DNA of 64,000 nucleotides from an uncultured Lachnospiraceae bacterium (GTDB taxonomy: Bacteria; Bacillota; Clostridia; Lachnospirales; Lachnospiraceae): the NCBI GenBank assembly GCA_947626915.1, contig CANQUA010000006.1, positions 1-64,000 on the forward strand. The letters are read 5' to 3'. The translations under genes and the position numbers were made by a program. Each line of letters starts with the position of its first letter. Position 1 is the stretch's first letter. Below, piece after piece: positions 26,898 through 36,354 of the stretch. The notes under the pieces were generated by a model that did not search any database, had not been told where the DNA came from, and saw only the letters and a list, made by a program, of their open reading frames with translations.

Positions 26898-26963
26898 GGA
26901 ACGCCTCCTGCCTGCCCGCAGGAACGCCCCCTGCCCGCCCCCGCAGGAATGCCTCCTGCCGGA
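26898..26963. repeat. GC-rich degenerate tandem repeat upstream of dnaE
   Basis: About three copies of a 23-25 bp unit GGAAYGCCYCCTGCCNGCCC(CC)GCA in the 326-bp gene-free stretch 26768-27093, with a weaker partial copy just before. The remainder of the gap holds the hairpin at 26987-27021 and no supported gene. Confidence 0.5.
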
Positions 26964-26986
26964 GCGGACGGGTCCGAAATGCTATG

Positions 26987-27021
26987 ATAAAAGGAGTCTG
27001 CTCAGTTTCCGCAAACTCCTT
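26987..27021 (-). terminator. Probable terminator after crh
   Basis: On the minus strand AAGGAGT..ACTCCTT with an inner partial stem is followed by TTTTATC. It would separate the hprK-crh transcript from dnaE. Confidence 0.5.
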
Positions 27022-27093
27022 ACTGCTGTTCCTCATCGCGCCGCGCCCCGCCGATCGGTCCCGGAGCCCGGCAGAGGTTTTTTCTGTCAGCGA

Positions 27094-27348
27094 TCAGCCC
27101 TCGGTCAGATATTTCTCAATACCGGCCATCGCCTTATCCTCGTCGGAACCGGCCGCTGTCACTGTGATCTCTTCGCCAGGCATCAGCCCAAGGGTCATCA
27201 TGCCCATGATACTCTTGGCATTCACTCTCTTGGATTCGCATTCCACATAGATGCTGCTGTCGAACTGGCTGGCTACCTGCACCAGCATGGCCACCGGCCT
27301 CGCTTCCAGACCGGTGTCCAGCTCAATCGTGATCGTCTTTTTTTGCAT
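27094..27348 (-). CDS. crh: Crh-type HPr-family protein with Glu at position 15
   Basis: 84 aa, HPr fold. The active-site region reads TGLEARPVAMLVQ: Glu stands where HPr has the phosphocarrier His15 (Crh of Bacillus has Gln). Ser46 in NAKSIMGMM, the target of HPr kinase, is kept. It thus cannot pass phosphate in the PTS but can be regulated by HprK, encoded in the same cluster, and by analogy may act in carbon catabolite control. Position after whiA matches B. subtilis crh. SD AGGAGG precedes the start. Confidence 0.88.
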   Translation of the reverse strand: MQKKTITIELDTGLEARPVAMLVQVASQFDSSIYVECESKRVNAKSIMGMMTLGLMPGEEITVTAAGSDEDKAMAGIEKYLTEG

Positions 27349-27360
27349 AATTCTTCCTCC

Positions 27361-28344
27361 TCATTCCTCTAAATGACCAGTCTGCCATTCAGCCATGTGT
27401 TTCTCCCGCAAGTCTTCCGCCAGGCTGCTAAGCTTTCTGAGCCGATGGTTTACTCCCGATTTGCCCACCGGCGGATCCAGGGACTCCCCCAATTCCTTCA
27501 GTGTGGCTTCCGGTTTTTCCAGTCTGGCCATGGCCATCTGGGCCAGATGGTCAGGCAGTCCCTCAAAGCCCACTGTGTCCCGGATGAACATGATATCTTC
27601 AATCTGCTTTACTGCCGCGGAAACGGTCTTGTTGATATTCGCGGTCTCGCAGTTGACCTGGCGGTTGACGCTGCCGCGCATCTCCTTCAGGATCCGGATG
27701 TTCTCAAACTCCATCAGAGCCTGGGAAGCCTCCATCACGCTCAGCAGATCCACGATCTGGTCTCCCTCTTTCACATAGACCACGTAATATTTTTTCCGGA
27801 CCACGATCCTGGCATCGATCCCAAACGCCGCGATCACATTCTTAAGCTGCTCTGCCTTCTCTTCCGTCTGACATGCGATCTCGAAATGATAGAACCGCTC
27901 CGGGTCGCTGACCGAACCGGCCGCCAGAAACGCTCCCCGCAGAAAGGCCCGCTTGCAGCAGCTGTTCTGGATCACCACGTTCCCGACCACCGACAGATCC
28001 TCCCCAATACTTCCGTCTGCAGTCAGAAGTTTCGCGGCCAGAAGCACCCGCCTGGACTCTCCGTCGTCCGGAACCGTCACCACGTAGACCCTCCTGCGCT
28101 TCAGATAAGCATTTCTCCGAATCACAATTTCCGTCTTTATATTAAATGTTTTTTTTAATAATGTAAAGTACTTTCTTGCAACTGCCACGTTTTCTGTTGA
28201 AATTTTTATGCTGAAACGGTCGTCTTCATCGATCTGCACCTTTCCGCAGAGGCTGATGATCGACGCGATCTCCGCGATCTGGCAGTGCCGGGCCGGGCTG
28301 ATCTGACGCGACAGCTCCTCTTTTACTCTGGACGAGAATGTCAT
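27361..28344 (-). CDS. whiA: WhiA sporulation/cell-division regulator homologue
   Basis: Start at ATG 28344 (MTFSSRVKEELSRQISPARH); the GTG four codons earlier overlaps its SD (GAGGTG). 327 aa: degenerate LAGLIDADG domain (RGAFLAAGSVSDPERFYHFEI) then a C-terminal helix-turn-helix (RLEKPEATLKELGESLDPPVGKSGVNHRLRKL). In Firmicutes WhiA affects division and chromosome segregation. It follows rapZ by 18 bases with no glmR (yvcK) gene between, unlike the B. subtilis arrangement, and crh follows after 12 bases. Confidence 0.95.
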   Translation of the reverse strand: MTFSSRVKEELSRQISPARHCQIAEIASIISLCGKVQIDEDDRFSIKISTENVAVARKYFTLLKKTFNIKTEIVIRRNAYLKRRRVYVVTVPDDGESRRVLLAAKLLTADGSIGEDLSVVGNVVIQNSCCKRAFLRGAFLAAGSVSDPERFYHFEIACQTEEKAEQLKNVIAAFGIDARIVVRKKYYVVYVKEGDQIVDLLSVMEASQALMEFENIRILKEMRGSVNRQVNCETANINKTVSAAVKQIEDIMFIRDTVGFEGLPDHLAQMAMARLEKPEATLKELGESLDPPVGKSGVNHRLRKLSSLAEDLREKHMAEWQTGHLEE

Positions 28345-28362
28345 ATCCCACCTCACGGGTTC

Positions 28363-29244
28363 CTAATTCTCCTGGGGCCTGCGGCCGTTTTCCATGTCCC
28401 GGTGCTCCAGCTTGAGTCCGATGGGCCGCAGGGAACGGAGATGCTGATACAGCGCCCTGGCGACGGTCACGGAACGGTGGCGCCCTCCCGTGCAGCCGAC
28501 GGCGATCACCAGCTGGTTCTTCCCTTCCTGCACATAGTTGGGGATCAGGAAATCCACCATGTCATAAAGCTTCTGCAAAAATACCGCGGCCGTGCCGCCT
28601 TTCATCACATACTCCTGAACCGGCCTTTCCTCGCCGGTTCTGTGCTTCAGTTCCTCCACATAGTAGGGATTGGGGAGGAAGCGAACGTCAAAAACCAGAT
28701 CCGCGTCCGCCGGGATCCCGTATTTGAACCCGAAGGACAATACGGTAATAAACAGATTGTCAAAGGAACGGTTCTCCATAAAAAGCTTTTCCAGTTCGTG
28801 GCGCAGATCCTTGGTCAGAAGCTTGCTGGTATCGATGATAAAATCCGCTTTTTCCTTCAAAAAGCCCAGCTTCTCCCGTTCCTTTACGATCCCCTGGTCG
28901 ATGCGTCCCATGCCGGCCAGCGGGTGGCTCCTGCGGGTCTCCTTGTACCGCTTGATCAGGACCTCGTCGCTGGAATCCAGGAAAAGCACCCGGCACTCCA
29001 CATGGTCCGTCCGCCATTCGTCCAGGATCTGCGAAAACTGCGGCAGCTCCTGGCCGCTGCGTATATCGATGCCCAGCGCCACGTTCTCCGAGGCTTTATC
29101 CGGGCTTTCCGCCAGCAGAGCCGCGAATTTCCGCATCAGAGGAATCGGAAGATTGTCCACGCAGTAAAAGCCCATATCCTCCAGCATCTTCAGCGCCACG
29201 GTCTTGCCCGCTCCCGACATGCCCGTCACGATCACCAGTTTCAT
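28363..29244 (-). CDS. rapZ: RapZ/YvcJ nucleotide-binding protein
   Basis: 293 aa P-loop protein. Walker A VTGMSGAGKTVALKMLED, Walker B-like CRVLFLDSSDEVLIKRYKETRRSHPL, and the conserved C-terminal VAIGCTGGRHRS-type segment (AVGCTGGRHRSVTVA). In E. coli RapZ binds a small RNA controlling glmS; the Gram-positive homologue YvcJ binds and hydrolyses nucleotides and its role is less clear. Located between murB and whiA, as is usual. Cytoplasmic. Confidence 0.95.
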   Translation of the reverse strand: MKLVIVTGMSGAGKTVALKMLEDMGFYCVDNLPIPLMRKFAALLAESPDKASENVALGIDIRSGQELPQFSQILDEWRTDHVECRVLFLDSSDEVLIKRYKETRRSHPLAGMGRIDQGIVKEREKLGFLKEKADFIIDTSKLLTKDLRHELEKLFMENRSFDNLFITVLSFGFKYGIPADADLVFDVRFLPNPYYVEELKHRTGEERPVQEYVMKGGTAAVFLQKLYDMVDFLIPNYVQEGKNQLVIAVGCTGGRHRSVTVARALYQHLRSLRPIGLKLEHRDMENGRRPQEN

Positions 29245-29347
29245 GTTTCCACCTGCCTCTTCCGCCGTTCTGTCTGTACCCCGGGAGGCGTCTCGCGGCG
29301 CGCTTCTTTCCCGCCGCTTCCGCCGGCCGGACAGCCGGTTCCGCCCG

Positions 29348-30250
29348 TCATCCCAGGTATTTCACTTCCCGCTCCAGCATAACGCCGAACTTTTCATAAA
29401 CGATCCGGCTTACCTCTCCGCACAGCTCCAGCACCTCCGCCGCCGTCGCGCCGCCCCGGTTGACCACGAAGCCGCAGTGCTTTTCCGACACCTGGGCCCC
29501 TCCGACGCGAAAACCGCGGAGCCCCGCGTCGTCGATCAGCCTGGCGGCGAAATATCCGGGCGGGCGCTTGAACATGCTGCCGGCGCTGGGATATTCCAGG
29601 GGCTGTCTGGATTTCCTCTGAGCGGCCAGATCGTCCATTTTGTCCCGGATCGCCTGTCCGTCGCCCCCGGCCAGCCTCAGCCTGGCGGAGAGCACGATAT
29701 ATCCGTTCTCCGGGATACAGCTGCTGCGGTACCCCAGCTTCAATTCCTCATTCGTCAGGTTATGTATCTCCCCTGCCGGCGTCAGGACCTTTGCCCCGGT
29801 CAGCACGTCCCGGATCTCCGAACCGTACGCGCCCGCGTTCATCACGACGGCGCCTCCCAGCGTTCCGGGGATCCCGGCGGCAAATTCCAGTCCCGTCAGG
29901 GACGCCTCCAGGGCCAGCTTAGCCAGCGTCCGCAGGGAGATCCCCGCCTCCGCCTCGATCTCCGTCCCCGTCCGGACGCTGCCGCACAGGCGTTCCGTGG
30001 AGATCATGACGCCGCGGTAGCCCTCATCCGCCACCAAAAGGTTGCTGCCCCTGCCCAACAGATAAAAGGGCTGCCCGTATTCCCGGCAGAGCGCGGTCAT
30101 CTGCCGCAGCTGCTCCGCGTTGCCCGGCGCCGCGAACACATCCGCCGGCCCGCCGATCCGCAGCGTCGTATGGGCGCTCATGGGCTCCATCGTCCGGACG
30201 GCTTCCTCTCCCGCCAGCGCCCGGAGCCTGTCGATCAATTCAGGATTCAT
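29348..30250 (-). CDS. murB: UDP-N-acetylenolpyruvoylglucosamine reductase
   Basis: Second committed step to UDP-MurNAc, an FAD/NADPH enzyme. 300 aa, type II form. FAD-binding LGRGSNLLVADEGYRGVMIS, GIPGTLGGAVVMNAGAYG, the catalytic serine segment YPSAGSMFKRPPGYFAA, and the short C-terminal domain with KHCGFVVNRGGATAAEV. It lies between hprK (160 bases upstream) and rapZ (103 bases downstream), joining wall synthesis to the HprK/Crh carbon-control genes. Confidence 0.96.
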   Translation of the reverse strand: MNPELIDRLRALAGEEAVRTMEPMSAHTTLRIGGPADVFAAPGNAEQLRQMTALCREYGQPFYLLGRGSNLLVADEGYRGVMISTERLCGSVRTGTEIEAEAGISLRTLAKLALEASLTGLEFAAGIPGTLGGAVVMNAGAYGSEIRDVLTGAKVLTPAGEIHNLTNEELKLGYRSSCIPENGYIVLSARLRLAGGDGQAIRDKMDDLAAQRKSRQPLEYPSAGSMFKRPPGYFAARLIDDAGLRGFRVGGAQVSEKHCGFVVNRGGATAAEVLELCGEVSRIVYEKFGVMLEREVKYLG

Positions 30251-30410
30251 GTTTCTCCCTCAGTCTGTTTGCTTTCTATCATATTTATTCGCCTGCGGCC
30301 GCGATCTTGCCTTTCGCCTCCACGTCTCCATCCGGCGCGGAACCATGGGCGAGACCTGTATCTCCCTGCCCTCCGCATCCGCCCGCCTCGTTCCGGTATG
30401 TACGCGCGGA

Positions 30411-31337
30411 CTATTTCGCCCGGTTCAAATTGGCCTGGGCCCGGTTCAAAAGCTCCCGCGCGGCGTTGTAGCCCATCATTTTCTGCCTGTGGTTGACGGC
30501 CGCCGTCTCGATGATCAGCGCCAGGTTCCGGCCGGGACGCAGGGGGATCGAATAGCAGACGATCTTATTTCCCAGGATCTCCGTATAACGGTCCTCCAGG
30601 CCGATGCGGTCGTACTCCGTGTTCCGGTTCCATTCTTCCAGCTTGATCACCATATCGATGGCCTGGGTATCGATCACGCTCTCCACGCCGAACAGCCCTT
30701 TCACATCGATGATGCCGATGCCGCGCAGCTCGATAAAATGCTTCGTCAGGTCCGGGGCCGTGCCGAACAGGGTCTCCTCGCTGACTCTGTGGATCTCCAC
30801 CGCGTCGTCCGCCACCAGGCGGTGGCCGCGCTTGATCAGCTCCAGGGCCGCCTCGCTCTTCCCGATGCCGCTCTCGCCCATCATCAGCACGCCCACGCCG
30901 AACACGTCCACCAGCACGCCGTGGATCGTGATACAGGGAGCCAGCTTCACATTGAGCCAGCGGATGATCTCCGCCATCTGTTCCGACGTGGTCTTGCCCG
31001 AAACCAGGCAGGGAACGCCGTAATGATTGCAGAGCTCCAGCATGTCTCCGTCCGGCATGATGTTCCGGCAGTAGACCATGCAGGGGATCTGCTGGGATAA
31101 CAGCCGCTCGTAGGTCTGCTTCCGCTGAGAGGGCTCCATCTGATTGATATATTCGTGCTCCACGTTGCCGATGATCTGCACGCGCTCATTGTCAAAATGA
31201 TCGAAAAAGCCTGCCAGCTGCAGCGCCGGGCGGTTCACATCGGGATGGGTCAGCACGATCTTTTCCACATCGATCTCCGGGGTCACATTCTTCAGCCCCA
31301 TCTTTTTGATCAGCTCCTGAATCGTCACGCCATACAT
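30411..31337 (-). CDS. hprK: HPr kinase/phosphorylase
   Basis: Bifunctional sensor that phosphorylates Ser46 of HPr and Crh with ATP and removes it again. 308 aa. N-terminal domain followed by the kinase core: Walker A LMMGESGIGKSEAALELI, DDAVEIHR, the signature ELRGIGIIDVKGLFGV and the C-terminal RPGRNLALIIETAAVN. A target with the right serine (the crh product) is three genes downstream. A promoter (GTGACA-17-TAACAT) lies about 120 bases ahead. Confidence 0.97.
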   Translation of the reverse strand: MYGVTIQELIKKMGLKNVTPEIDVEKIVLTHPDVNRPALQLAGFFDHFDNERVQIIGNVEHEYINQMEPSQRKQTYERLLSQQIPCMVYCRNIMPDGDMLELCNHYGVPCLVSGKTTSEQMAEIIRWLNVKLAPCITIHGVLVDVFGVGVLMMGESGIGKSEAALELIKRGHRLVADDAVEIHRVSEETLFGTAPDLTKHFIELRGIGIIDVKGLFGVESVIDTQAIDMVIKLEEWNRNTEYDRIGLEDRYTEILGNKIVCYSIPLRPGRNLALIIETAAVNHRQKMMGYNAARELLNRAQANLNRAK

Positions 31338-31458
31338 GAAGAGTTCTCCTTTTCCTTTTCGCCTGCTTTTCCCCGCGAAACGGCCGTTTCACGTTTTGCG
31401 GGACCCGTCTGCGGGCTTCGGGCAGGGATGAAGCGACGGGCCCTTCGGCCCTGGCACC

Positions 31459-31487
31459 ATGTTATCACAATTCCGGTTTCTTGTCAC
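31459..31487 (-). promoter_or_regulatory. Promoter of the hprK-murB-rapZ-whiA-crh run
   Basis: GTGACA (31482-31487), 17-base spacer, TAACAT (31459-31464), in the 225-bp gap after uvrC. Confidence 0.6.
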
Positions 31488-31562
31488 CCAAAATATGCTG
31501 CGCGTTTTCAGAAAGCGGTCCCGCCAGGCATGACGCACCCGGCGTTTCCCGCATATCCCGGG

Positions 31563-33422
31563 TCACCGGAAAAACCGGTACACGCTCTCCGCGGCTTTCC
31601 GGTTCATTTCCGGGATCTGCGCCAGTTCTTCCACCGACGCCTCTTTGACGGCCTCCAGCGATTTAAACGCGCGCATCAGCGCCTTGCGCCGGGCCGGCCC
31701 GATGCCGGGGATGTCGTCCAGGACCGAATGGACCTGGTCCTTGCCCCGGAGGCTGCGGTGGTACTCGATGGCGAACCGGTGGGCCTCGTCCTGGATCCGG
31801 GTGATCAGCCGGAAGCCCTCCGAATGCCGGTCGATGGGCACCTCCACATTCTGATAATAGAGCCCGCGGGTCCGGTGATGGTCGTCCTTGACCATGCCGC
31901 AGACCGGGATCTCCAGCCCCAGCTCCTTTAACACCTCCAGCGCGATATTCACCTGGCCGCGGCCCCCGTCCATCATCAGCAGGTCCGGGAAGCGGGTGAA
32001 ACTGCCCAGCGACTGGTCTTCTCCCAACTCCTCCAGTTCCTTCGTCTCCTGCAGGCCGTGGCGGAACCGTCTGGTCAGCACCTCCCGCATGGAAGCGTAA
32101 TCATTGGGGCCTTTCACGCTCTGGATCCTGAATTTGCGATAATCGCTCCGCTTGGGGCGGCCGTCCTCAAACACGATCATGGAGCCCACGGACTCCATGC
32201 CGCTGGTATTGGAGATATCGTAAGCCTCCACCCGCCGGATATTTCCCAGCCCGATCCATTCGCCGATCTGGTTCATGGCCCCGATGGTCCGCAGCTCCTC
32301 CCGCTTGATCTTCTCCTTGTCCTGGGACAGCACCAGCAGGGCGTTTTTCTCCGCCAGCTCCACGAGACGCTCCTTCTGCCCCCTCTGGGGCGCCGCGATG
32401 CGCACCTTCCGGCCCCGTTTCATTTCCAGCCACCGGCAGAGGACCGGACTTTCCTCCAGCTCCTCCTGCACCCAGATCTCCCGCGGTATAAACGGCGTCC
32501 CCGAATAAAACTGCTTGATGAAACTGGTCAGGATCTGCTGGCGGTCCTCTTCCACGGCTACGTTTACGTGGAAATGGTCCCGGCCGATCAGCTTGCCCTC
32601 CCGGATAAAAAAGACCTGCACCACCGCGTCGGTATCGTCCCTGGCCATAGCGATCACGTCCCGGTCGTCGGTATCGTTCCCGTTGGTAATCTTCTGCTTC
32701 TGGGCTACTTTTTTCACGCTGGCCAGAAGTTCCCGGTACTCGATGGCCTTTTCGAAATCCATCCGGTCCGAGGCCTCCTGCATCCGGTCCGTCAGAAGCT
32801 TCAGGATCCCGTCGTAATGCCCGTTTAAAAACTCCTGGACCTGGGCCACGGCCACGGCATATTCCTCCTTCGTGACATAGCCCTGACAGGGGGCGCCGCA
32901 CTGATGAATATGGTAATTCAGGCAGGGCCGCTCCTTGCCGATGTCCTTCGGCAGGTTCCGGCTGCAGGTCCGGATCTTATACAGCTTGTGGATCAGATCC
33001 AGCGTATCCTCCACGGCTCCCGCGCTGGTATAGGGACCGAAATATTTGCTTTTGTCCTTCTTCACGGTCCTGGACATCATGACCCGCGGAAAATCTTCAG
33101 CCACGGTTACCTTGATGTAAGGATAGGTCTTGTCATCCTTCAGCATCGTGTTGTACCGTGGCCGGTGTTCTTTGATCAGATTGCACTCCAGCACCAGGGC
33201 TTCCAGCTCCGAATCCGTGATGATGTATTCAAACCAGGCGATCCTTGACACCATCTGCTCGATCTTCGCCGTTTTATTGCGGCTGCTCTGAAAATACTGG
33301 CGCACACGGTTTTTCAGACTGATCGCCTTGCCCACATAGATGATCTGATCCCGCTTATCGTGCATGATGTATACGCCGGGCTGGGCCGGCAGCTTTTTCA
33401 ATTCTTCTTCCAGATTAAACAT
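31563..33422 (-). CDS. uvrC: Excinuclease ABC subunit C
   Basis: Makes both incisions in nucleotide excision repair. 619 aa. GIY-YIG domain ([31 protein letters not shown]), UVR motif ([21 protein letters not shown]), the C-terminal RNase H-like nuclease region ([35 protein letters not shown]) and a tandem HhH tail ([19 protein letters not shown]). Length and order are standard. It precedes the hprK cluster but is separated from it by a promoter. Confidence 0.97.
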   Translation of the reverse strand: MFNLEEELKKLPAQPGVYIMHDKRDQIIYVGKAISLKNRVRQYFQSSRNKTAKIEQMVSRIAWFEYIITDSELEALVLECNLIKEHRPRYNTMLKDDKTYPYIKVTVAEDFPRVMMSRTVKKDKSKYFGPYTSAGAVEDTLDLIHKLYKIRTCSRNLPKDIGKERPCLNYHIHQCGAPCQGYVTKEEYAVAVAQVQEFLNGHYDGILKLLTDRMQEASDRMDFEKAIEYRELLASVKKVAQKQKITNGNDTDDRDVIAMARDDTDAVVQVFFIREGKLIGRDHFHVNVAVEEDRQQILTSFIKQFYSGTPFIPREIWVQEELEESPVLCRWLEMKRGRKVRIAAPQRGQKERLVELAEKNALLVLSQDKEKIKREELRTIGAMNQIGEWIGLGNIRRVEAYDISNTSGMESVGSMIVFEDGRPKRSDYRKFRIQSVKGPNDYASMREVLTRRFRHGLQETKELEELGEDQSLGSFTRFPDLLMMDGGRGQVNIALEVLKELGLEIPVCGMVKDDHHRTRGLYYQNVEVPIDRHSEGFRLITRIQDEAHRFAIEYHRSLRGKDQVHSVLDDIPGIGPARRKALMRAFKSLEAVKEASVEELAQIPEMNRKAAESVYRFFR

Positions 33423-33445
33423 GGGCTTTCTCTCCTGACGGGCCC

Positions 33446-33976
33446 TCAGCGCAGCCTGGTCCCGCTGAACCTCTGCCGCATTCTGAGACCGGATTCTATG
33501 GAAGCCGCCTGCAGCTCCGGATCGCCTGACACAGGCGGCAGATCCAGAACCTCATACAGAATATCCAGCTCCCGCTGGGTGACGGTTTTTTTCAGCGCCG
33601 ACAAAAGCGCCATCTTCCGGTCGAAATCTTCCTCGTCGAGAAACTCTGTCAGCAGCGGACTGACCGCCGGCTCCTGCCCGCCGCAGGACGCGCCGCCGGT
33701 TTCGGGCTCTTCCGGACCATTCTCCGGCTCCGCGCCTTCCTCTTTCGGGCACACCCGCTCGAACGGGCGCTTCTGCCCGCCCTGCAAAGGCCGGCCGGCG
33801 TCTGTTTCACTCATAAACGCCTCCAGCGGCGCGGCGTATACGCCGTAATTCCCGAACAGGGCCTGATAAATGACCAGACGCTCGCCGGTTTCCGTATGCT
33901 CCGCCACCGCCGCGACCTGATACAGGCCGCCTTCCAAATGCCGGTAAAATTCTCCCGGCCTGGGGATTCTTTCCAT
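33446..33976 (-). CDS. DUF1653 domain protein
   Basis: Start at ATG 33976 ([20 protein letters not shown]) with a GGGGGAAGG ribosome site; the longer track ORF runs antisense-like through Arg/Pro-rich sequence overlapping the next gene. The N-terminal ~60 residues are DUF1653 ([35 protein letters not shown]). Then comes a low-complexity acidic linker ([19 protein letters not shown]) and a C-terminal helical part of about 75 residues ([20 protein letters not shown]) that I do not recognise. Function unknown. 23 bases upstream of uvrC and likely cotranscribed. Confidence 0.8.
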   Translation of the reverse strand: MERIPRPGEFYRHLEGGLYQVAAVAEHTETGERLVIYQALFGNYGVYAAPLEAFMSETDAGRPLQGGQKRPFERVCPKEEGAEPENGPEEPETGGASCGGQEPAVSPLLTEFLDEEDFDRKMALLSALKKTVTQRELDILYEVLDLPPVSGDPELQAASIESGLRMRQRFSGTRLR

Positions 33977-34028
33977 CCGCGCCTTCCCCCTTTCTTTCCG
34001 CGGAACCTGCGCCGCCCAATGCCGCGGC

Positions 34029-35360
34029 TCAGTCCGCCGCTTTGTCCTCCGATTCCGCCGCTTCCGCGGATTCCGCCGCCTTCCGCTCCTGCTCTCTCTG
34101 CCTGGCGATCTGCTGCGCCTCCGCCTCCGCTTCCGCGGGCGTGCGCATGGCGTCCCAGTGGTACCGGCAGGAGGCGTTCCAGAGCAGCCACTCATCGTAC
34201 CCGGCGTCGTAGACCGCCTGTATCTCCTCGCGGATCTGCTCGGGACCGTACTGGATATAATGGCGCAGATAGGAGGCCGTAAAATCCTGCAGCCATGGCC
34301 GGACGATGGCCTGATGCTCCCCTTCCTGCGCATAGGAACGCAGATCGGCCGCCGAACCCTTTAACGCCGCCAGGATCGTATCATAGGGCTGCATGTCCGG
34401 ATGCTCGATCCCGAAGTTCCCGTCGCCGTAATGGGACGGATAGATCATGGGACAGATATAATCCAGGATATTCGCCATGTTCCCGTAGGACTGCCCCACC
34501 GCGTCGGAATCGATGCCTCCGCCGATGATGGCCCCGAATACATCCGCGGCCATATAGATGCCCTCCGAATGGAGCCGTTCATACGCGTGCTCCACGAACT
34601 GGGTGATGACCTCCTTTTTGTCGCGGCCCTGGGTGTCCGCATCCTCATACACCACGTCCTTGACGTTTTTCTCCGTGGAAAAACGCAGGTAATCGAACTG
34701 CACCTCGTCAAACCCGGCCTTGTGGGCCTCGACGCAGATCTCGATCAGATAATCCCAGACTTCTTCTTTGTAGGGATTCAGCCAGGTCTGGCCGCTGTTG
34801 TCCTTATACAGCTCGCCGTTTGCCAGCCGAAGCCCCCATTCCGGATGGGTCTTCGTCACATACGGGTCCTTAAACGCCACAACCCTGGCGATGGTATAGA
34901 TATGATGCTCTTTCAGTTTCTTCATCAGCGGCCCGATCTCCATCACGTTCTGCACCGATCCGGCCTCGCTGACCAGGGGGGAATCCATCGCGAAGGTCAC
35001 TCTCCCCGAATCGTCTTTTACGTCGATGACCACGGTGTTGATTTCCGTTTTGTCGATCTGGCCGATGATCTCGTCCATCCGGCTCGTGTTACCCGCCGCG
35101 TAGGCGGTCAGATAAATGCCCTTTACCTTCACGGCCGGCGCCAGCTCCTCCGGCCTGGTCGTCAGCTCTACAATGGATGGGAGCTGCGGGTCCGTCTCCT
35201 CCCGGCTGTCCGCGTCTTCCTGGTCCGCCGCGGCCGTCTCCGCGGAAGGATGCGTCACCACCACCGGCGCCGGCGTCTCTCCCAGGCGGTCATACCGTTT
35301 GCAGCCGGACAGCAGAAGCAGACACAGGCAGCACAGCAGGCATATTTCCAGCTTCTTCAT
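34029..35360 (-). CDS. Lipoprotein putative glycoside hydrolase (DUF4015/GH13-like barrel)
   Basis: Start at ATG 35360 (MKKLEICLLCCLCLLLLSGC), which gives a textbook lipoprotein signal with lipobox LSGC; an in-frame ATG seven codons earlier is possible. After a ~60-residue linker comes a TIM-barrel domain of the putative glycoside hydrolase family: VKGIYLTAYAAG, NTVVIDVKDDSGRVTF, IYTIARVVAFKDPY, FDEVQFDYLRF and ICPMIYPSHYG. The tail is a charged, Ala/Glu/Lys-rich coil. Anchored outside the membrane; the substrate is unknown. It has its own promoter and may read on into the DUF1653 gene 52 bases downstream. Confidence 0.88.
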   Translation of the reverse strand: MKKLEICLLCCLCLLLLSGCKRYDRLGETPAPVVVTHPSAETAAADQEDADSREETDPQLPSIVELTTRPEELAPAVKVKGIYLTAYAAGNTSRMDEIIGQIDKTEINTVVIDVKDDSGRVTFAMDSPLVSEAGSVQNVMEIGPLMKKLKEHHIYTIARVVAFKDPYVTKTHPEWGLRLANGELYKDNSGQTWLNPYKEEVWDYLIEICVEAHKAGFDEVQFDYLRFSTEKNVKDVVYEDADTQGRDKKEVITQFVEHAYERLHSEGIYMAADVFGAIIGGGIDSDAVGQSYGNMANILDYICPMIYPSHYGDGNFGIEHPDMQPYDTILAALKGSAADLRSYAQEGEHQAIVRPWLQDFTASYLRHYIQYGPEQIREEIQAVYDAGYDEWLLWNASCRYHWDAMRTPAEAEAEAQQIARQREQERKAAESAEAAESEDKAAD

Positions 35361-35417
35361 AATGCGTACATTTCCTCTCATGATTCCTGTCGGATCCTTG
35401 TTTCATTTTGTCCGTAT

Positions 35418-35446
35418 ATTGTAACACATTATTCATAATTTGGAAA
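35418..35446 (-). promoter_or_regulatory. Promoter of the lipoprotein hydrolase gene
   Basis: TTTCCA (35441-35446), 17-base spacer, TACAAT (35418-35423) in an AT-rich patch. Confidence 0.6.
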
Positions 35447-35518
35447 TATCTTTTCGCAGTTTCCACCCACAAAATGGGCAAAAATCCCATTTTTTTGCGG
35501 GATTCAGCCCACCAAAGC

Positions 35519-36187
35519 CTATTTTAAACCGGATTTTTCGAAAATTGCCATCACATCTTCCGGCTTGTCCGCCATATATTTCGGATGGAAGGCTTCCAGC
35601 TCCTCCCGTCCCCGGTACCCCCACAGCACCGCGACGGTATCCATCCCGGCGGCGATCCCGGTCTGCATGTCCGTATTGGTGTCTCCCATATAAAGACATT
35701 CCCGGGGGGATACGCCCAGACGGTCCGCCGTATAGAGAGCCGGGGCCGGGTCGGGCTTGCGGGGCATCCCCTCCCGTTCGCCGGTAATCTGATCGAAACA
35801 TCCGGTCCCGAACACGGCCTCGATATTCTCGACGGCCCGGTCCTGCCCCTTGTTGGTCACAACGGCGGTCCTGACGCCGCGGCTTTTCAAAAAGGCCAAA
35901 AGCTCCCGCATCCCGTCGTACGCCTCGATCCGATAGAGGCAGTTTTCTTCAAAATAATGGTTGTAGGCGGCGAAGGCTTCTTCCGGCACTTCATTCTCCC
36001 CGACGCCGCGGAACGCGAACGCCCGCTTCACAAAATTTTTGTAGCCGTCTCCGACAAAAATCTTCGTATGTTCTTCCTCCACAGGCTCCAGCCCAAACCG
36101 GGCCAGCGTCAGATTGATGGTCCGGGTCAGGGCCGCCAGCGTGTTGATCAGCGTCCCGTCCAGATCAAACAAACAGCATTTATACAT
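35519..36187 (-). CDS. HAD-superfamily phosphatase (phosphoglycolate phosphatase-like)
   Basis: 222 aa. HAD motif I FDLDGTLINTLAAL, motif II VTNKGQDRAVENIE (TN), motif III lysine in RKPDPAPALY and motif IV YMGDTNTDMQTGIAAG. The helical cap between motifs I and II is the C1 type seen in Gph/PpaX enzymes, so a small phosphoester such as 2-phosphoglycolate or pyrophosphate is likely, though substrate cannot be fixed. Monocistronic: its promoter lies about 40 bases ahead and the neighbouring lipoprotein gene has its own. Confidence 0.9.
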   Translation of the reverse strand: MYKCCLFDLDGTLINTLAALTRTINLTLARFGLEPVEEEHTKIFVGDGYKNFVKRAFAFRGVGENEVPEEAFAAYNHYFEENCLYRIEAYDGMRELLAFLKSRGVRTAVVTNKGQDRAVENIEAVFGTGCFDQITGEREGMPRKPDPAPALYTADRLGVSPRECLYMGDTNTDMQTGIAAGMDTVAVLWGYRGREELEAFHPKYMADKPEDVMAIFEKSGLK

Positions 36188-36228
36188 GATTTTCTCCTCG
36201 CAGTGATAAAGTATGTTCCGTCCTTCTT

Positions 36229-36257
36229 ACTATAATGCGGAATCCTTCTGCTTGCAA
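36229..36257 (-). promoter_or_regulatory. Promoter of the HAD phosphatase gene
   Basis: TTGCAA (36252-36257), 17-base spacer, TATAGT (36229-36234). Confidence 0.65.
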
Positions 36258-36311
36258 GAGAAATCTTTTCATGTTATACTGCCGGTCAGAACCTGTTGTT
36301 ACAGTCCGCTC

Positions 36312-36354
36312 GTCCGCCGGTCAAAGTGCAGATTCGCGCCTGCGCGAAGATCCG
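36312..36354. repeat. Dispersed hairpin repeat, copy B
   Basis: GTCCGCCGGTCAAAG followed by an imperfect palindrome (GATTCGCGC..GCGCGAAGATC). It aligns with copy A at 1869-1912. A weaker relative of its left half (CCAGCCAAAAGGAGCAGGTTCG) occurs at about 45207-45228. Confidence 0.5.

Noticed and set aside
27094-27348. Calling this gene ptsH
   Set aside because: The phosphocarrier His15 is Glu and the gene sits after whiA, so Crh-type is the better call.
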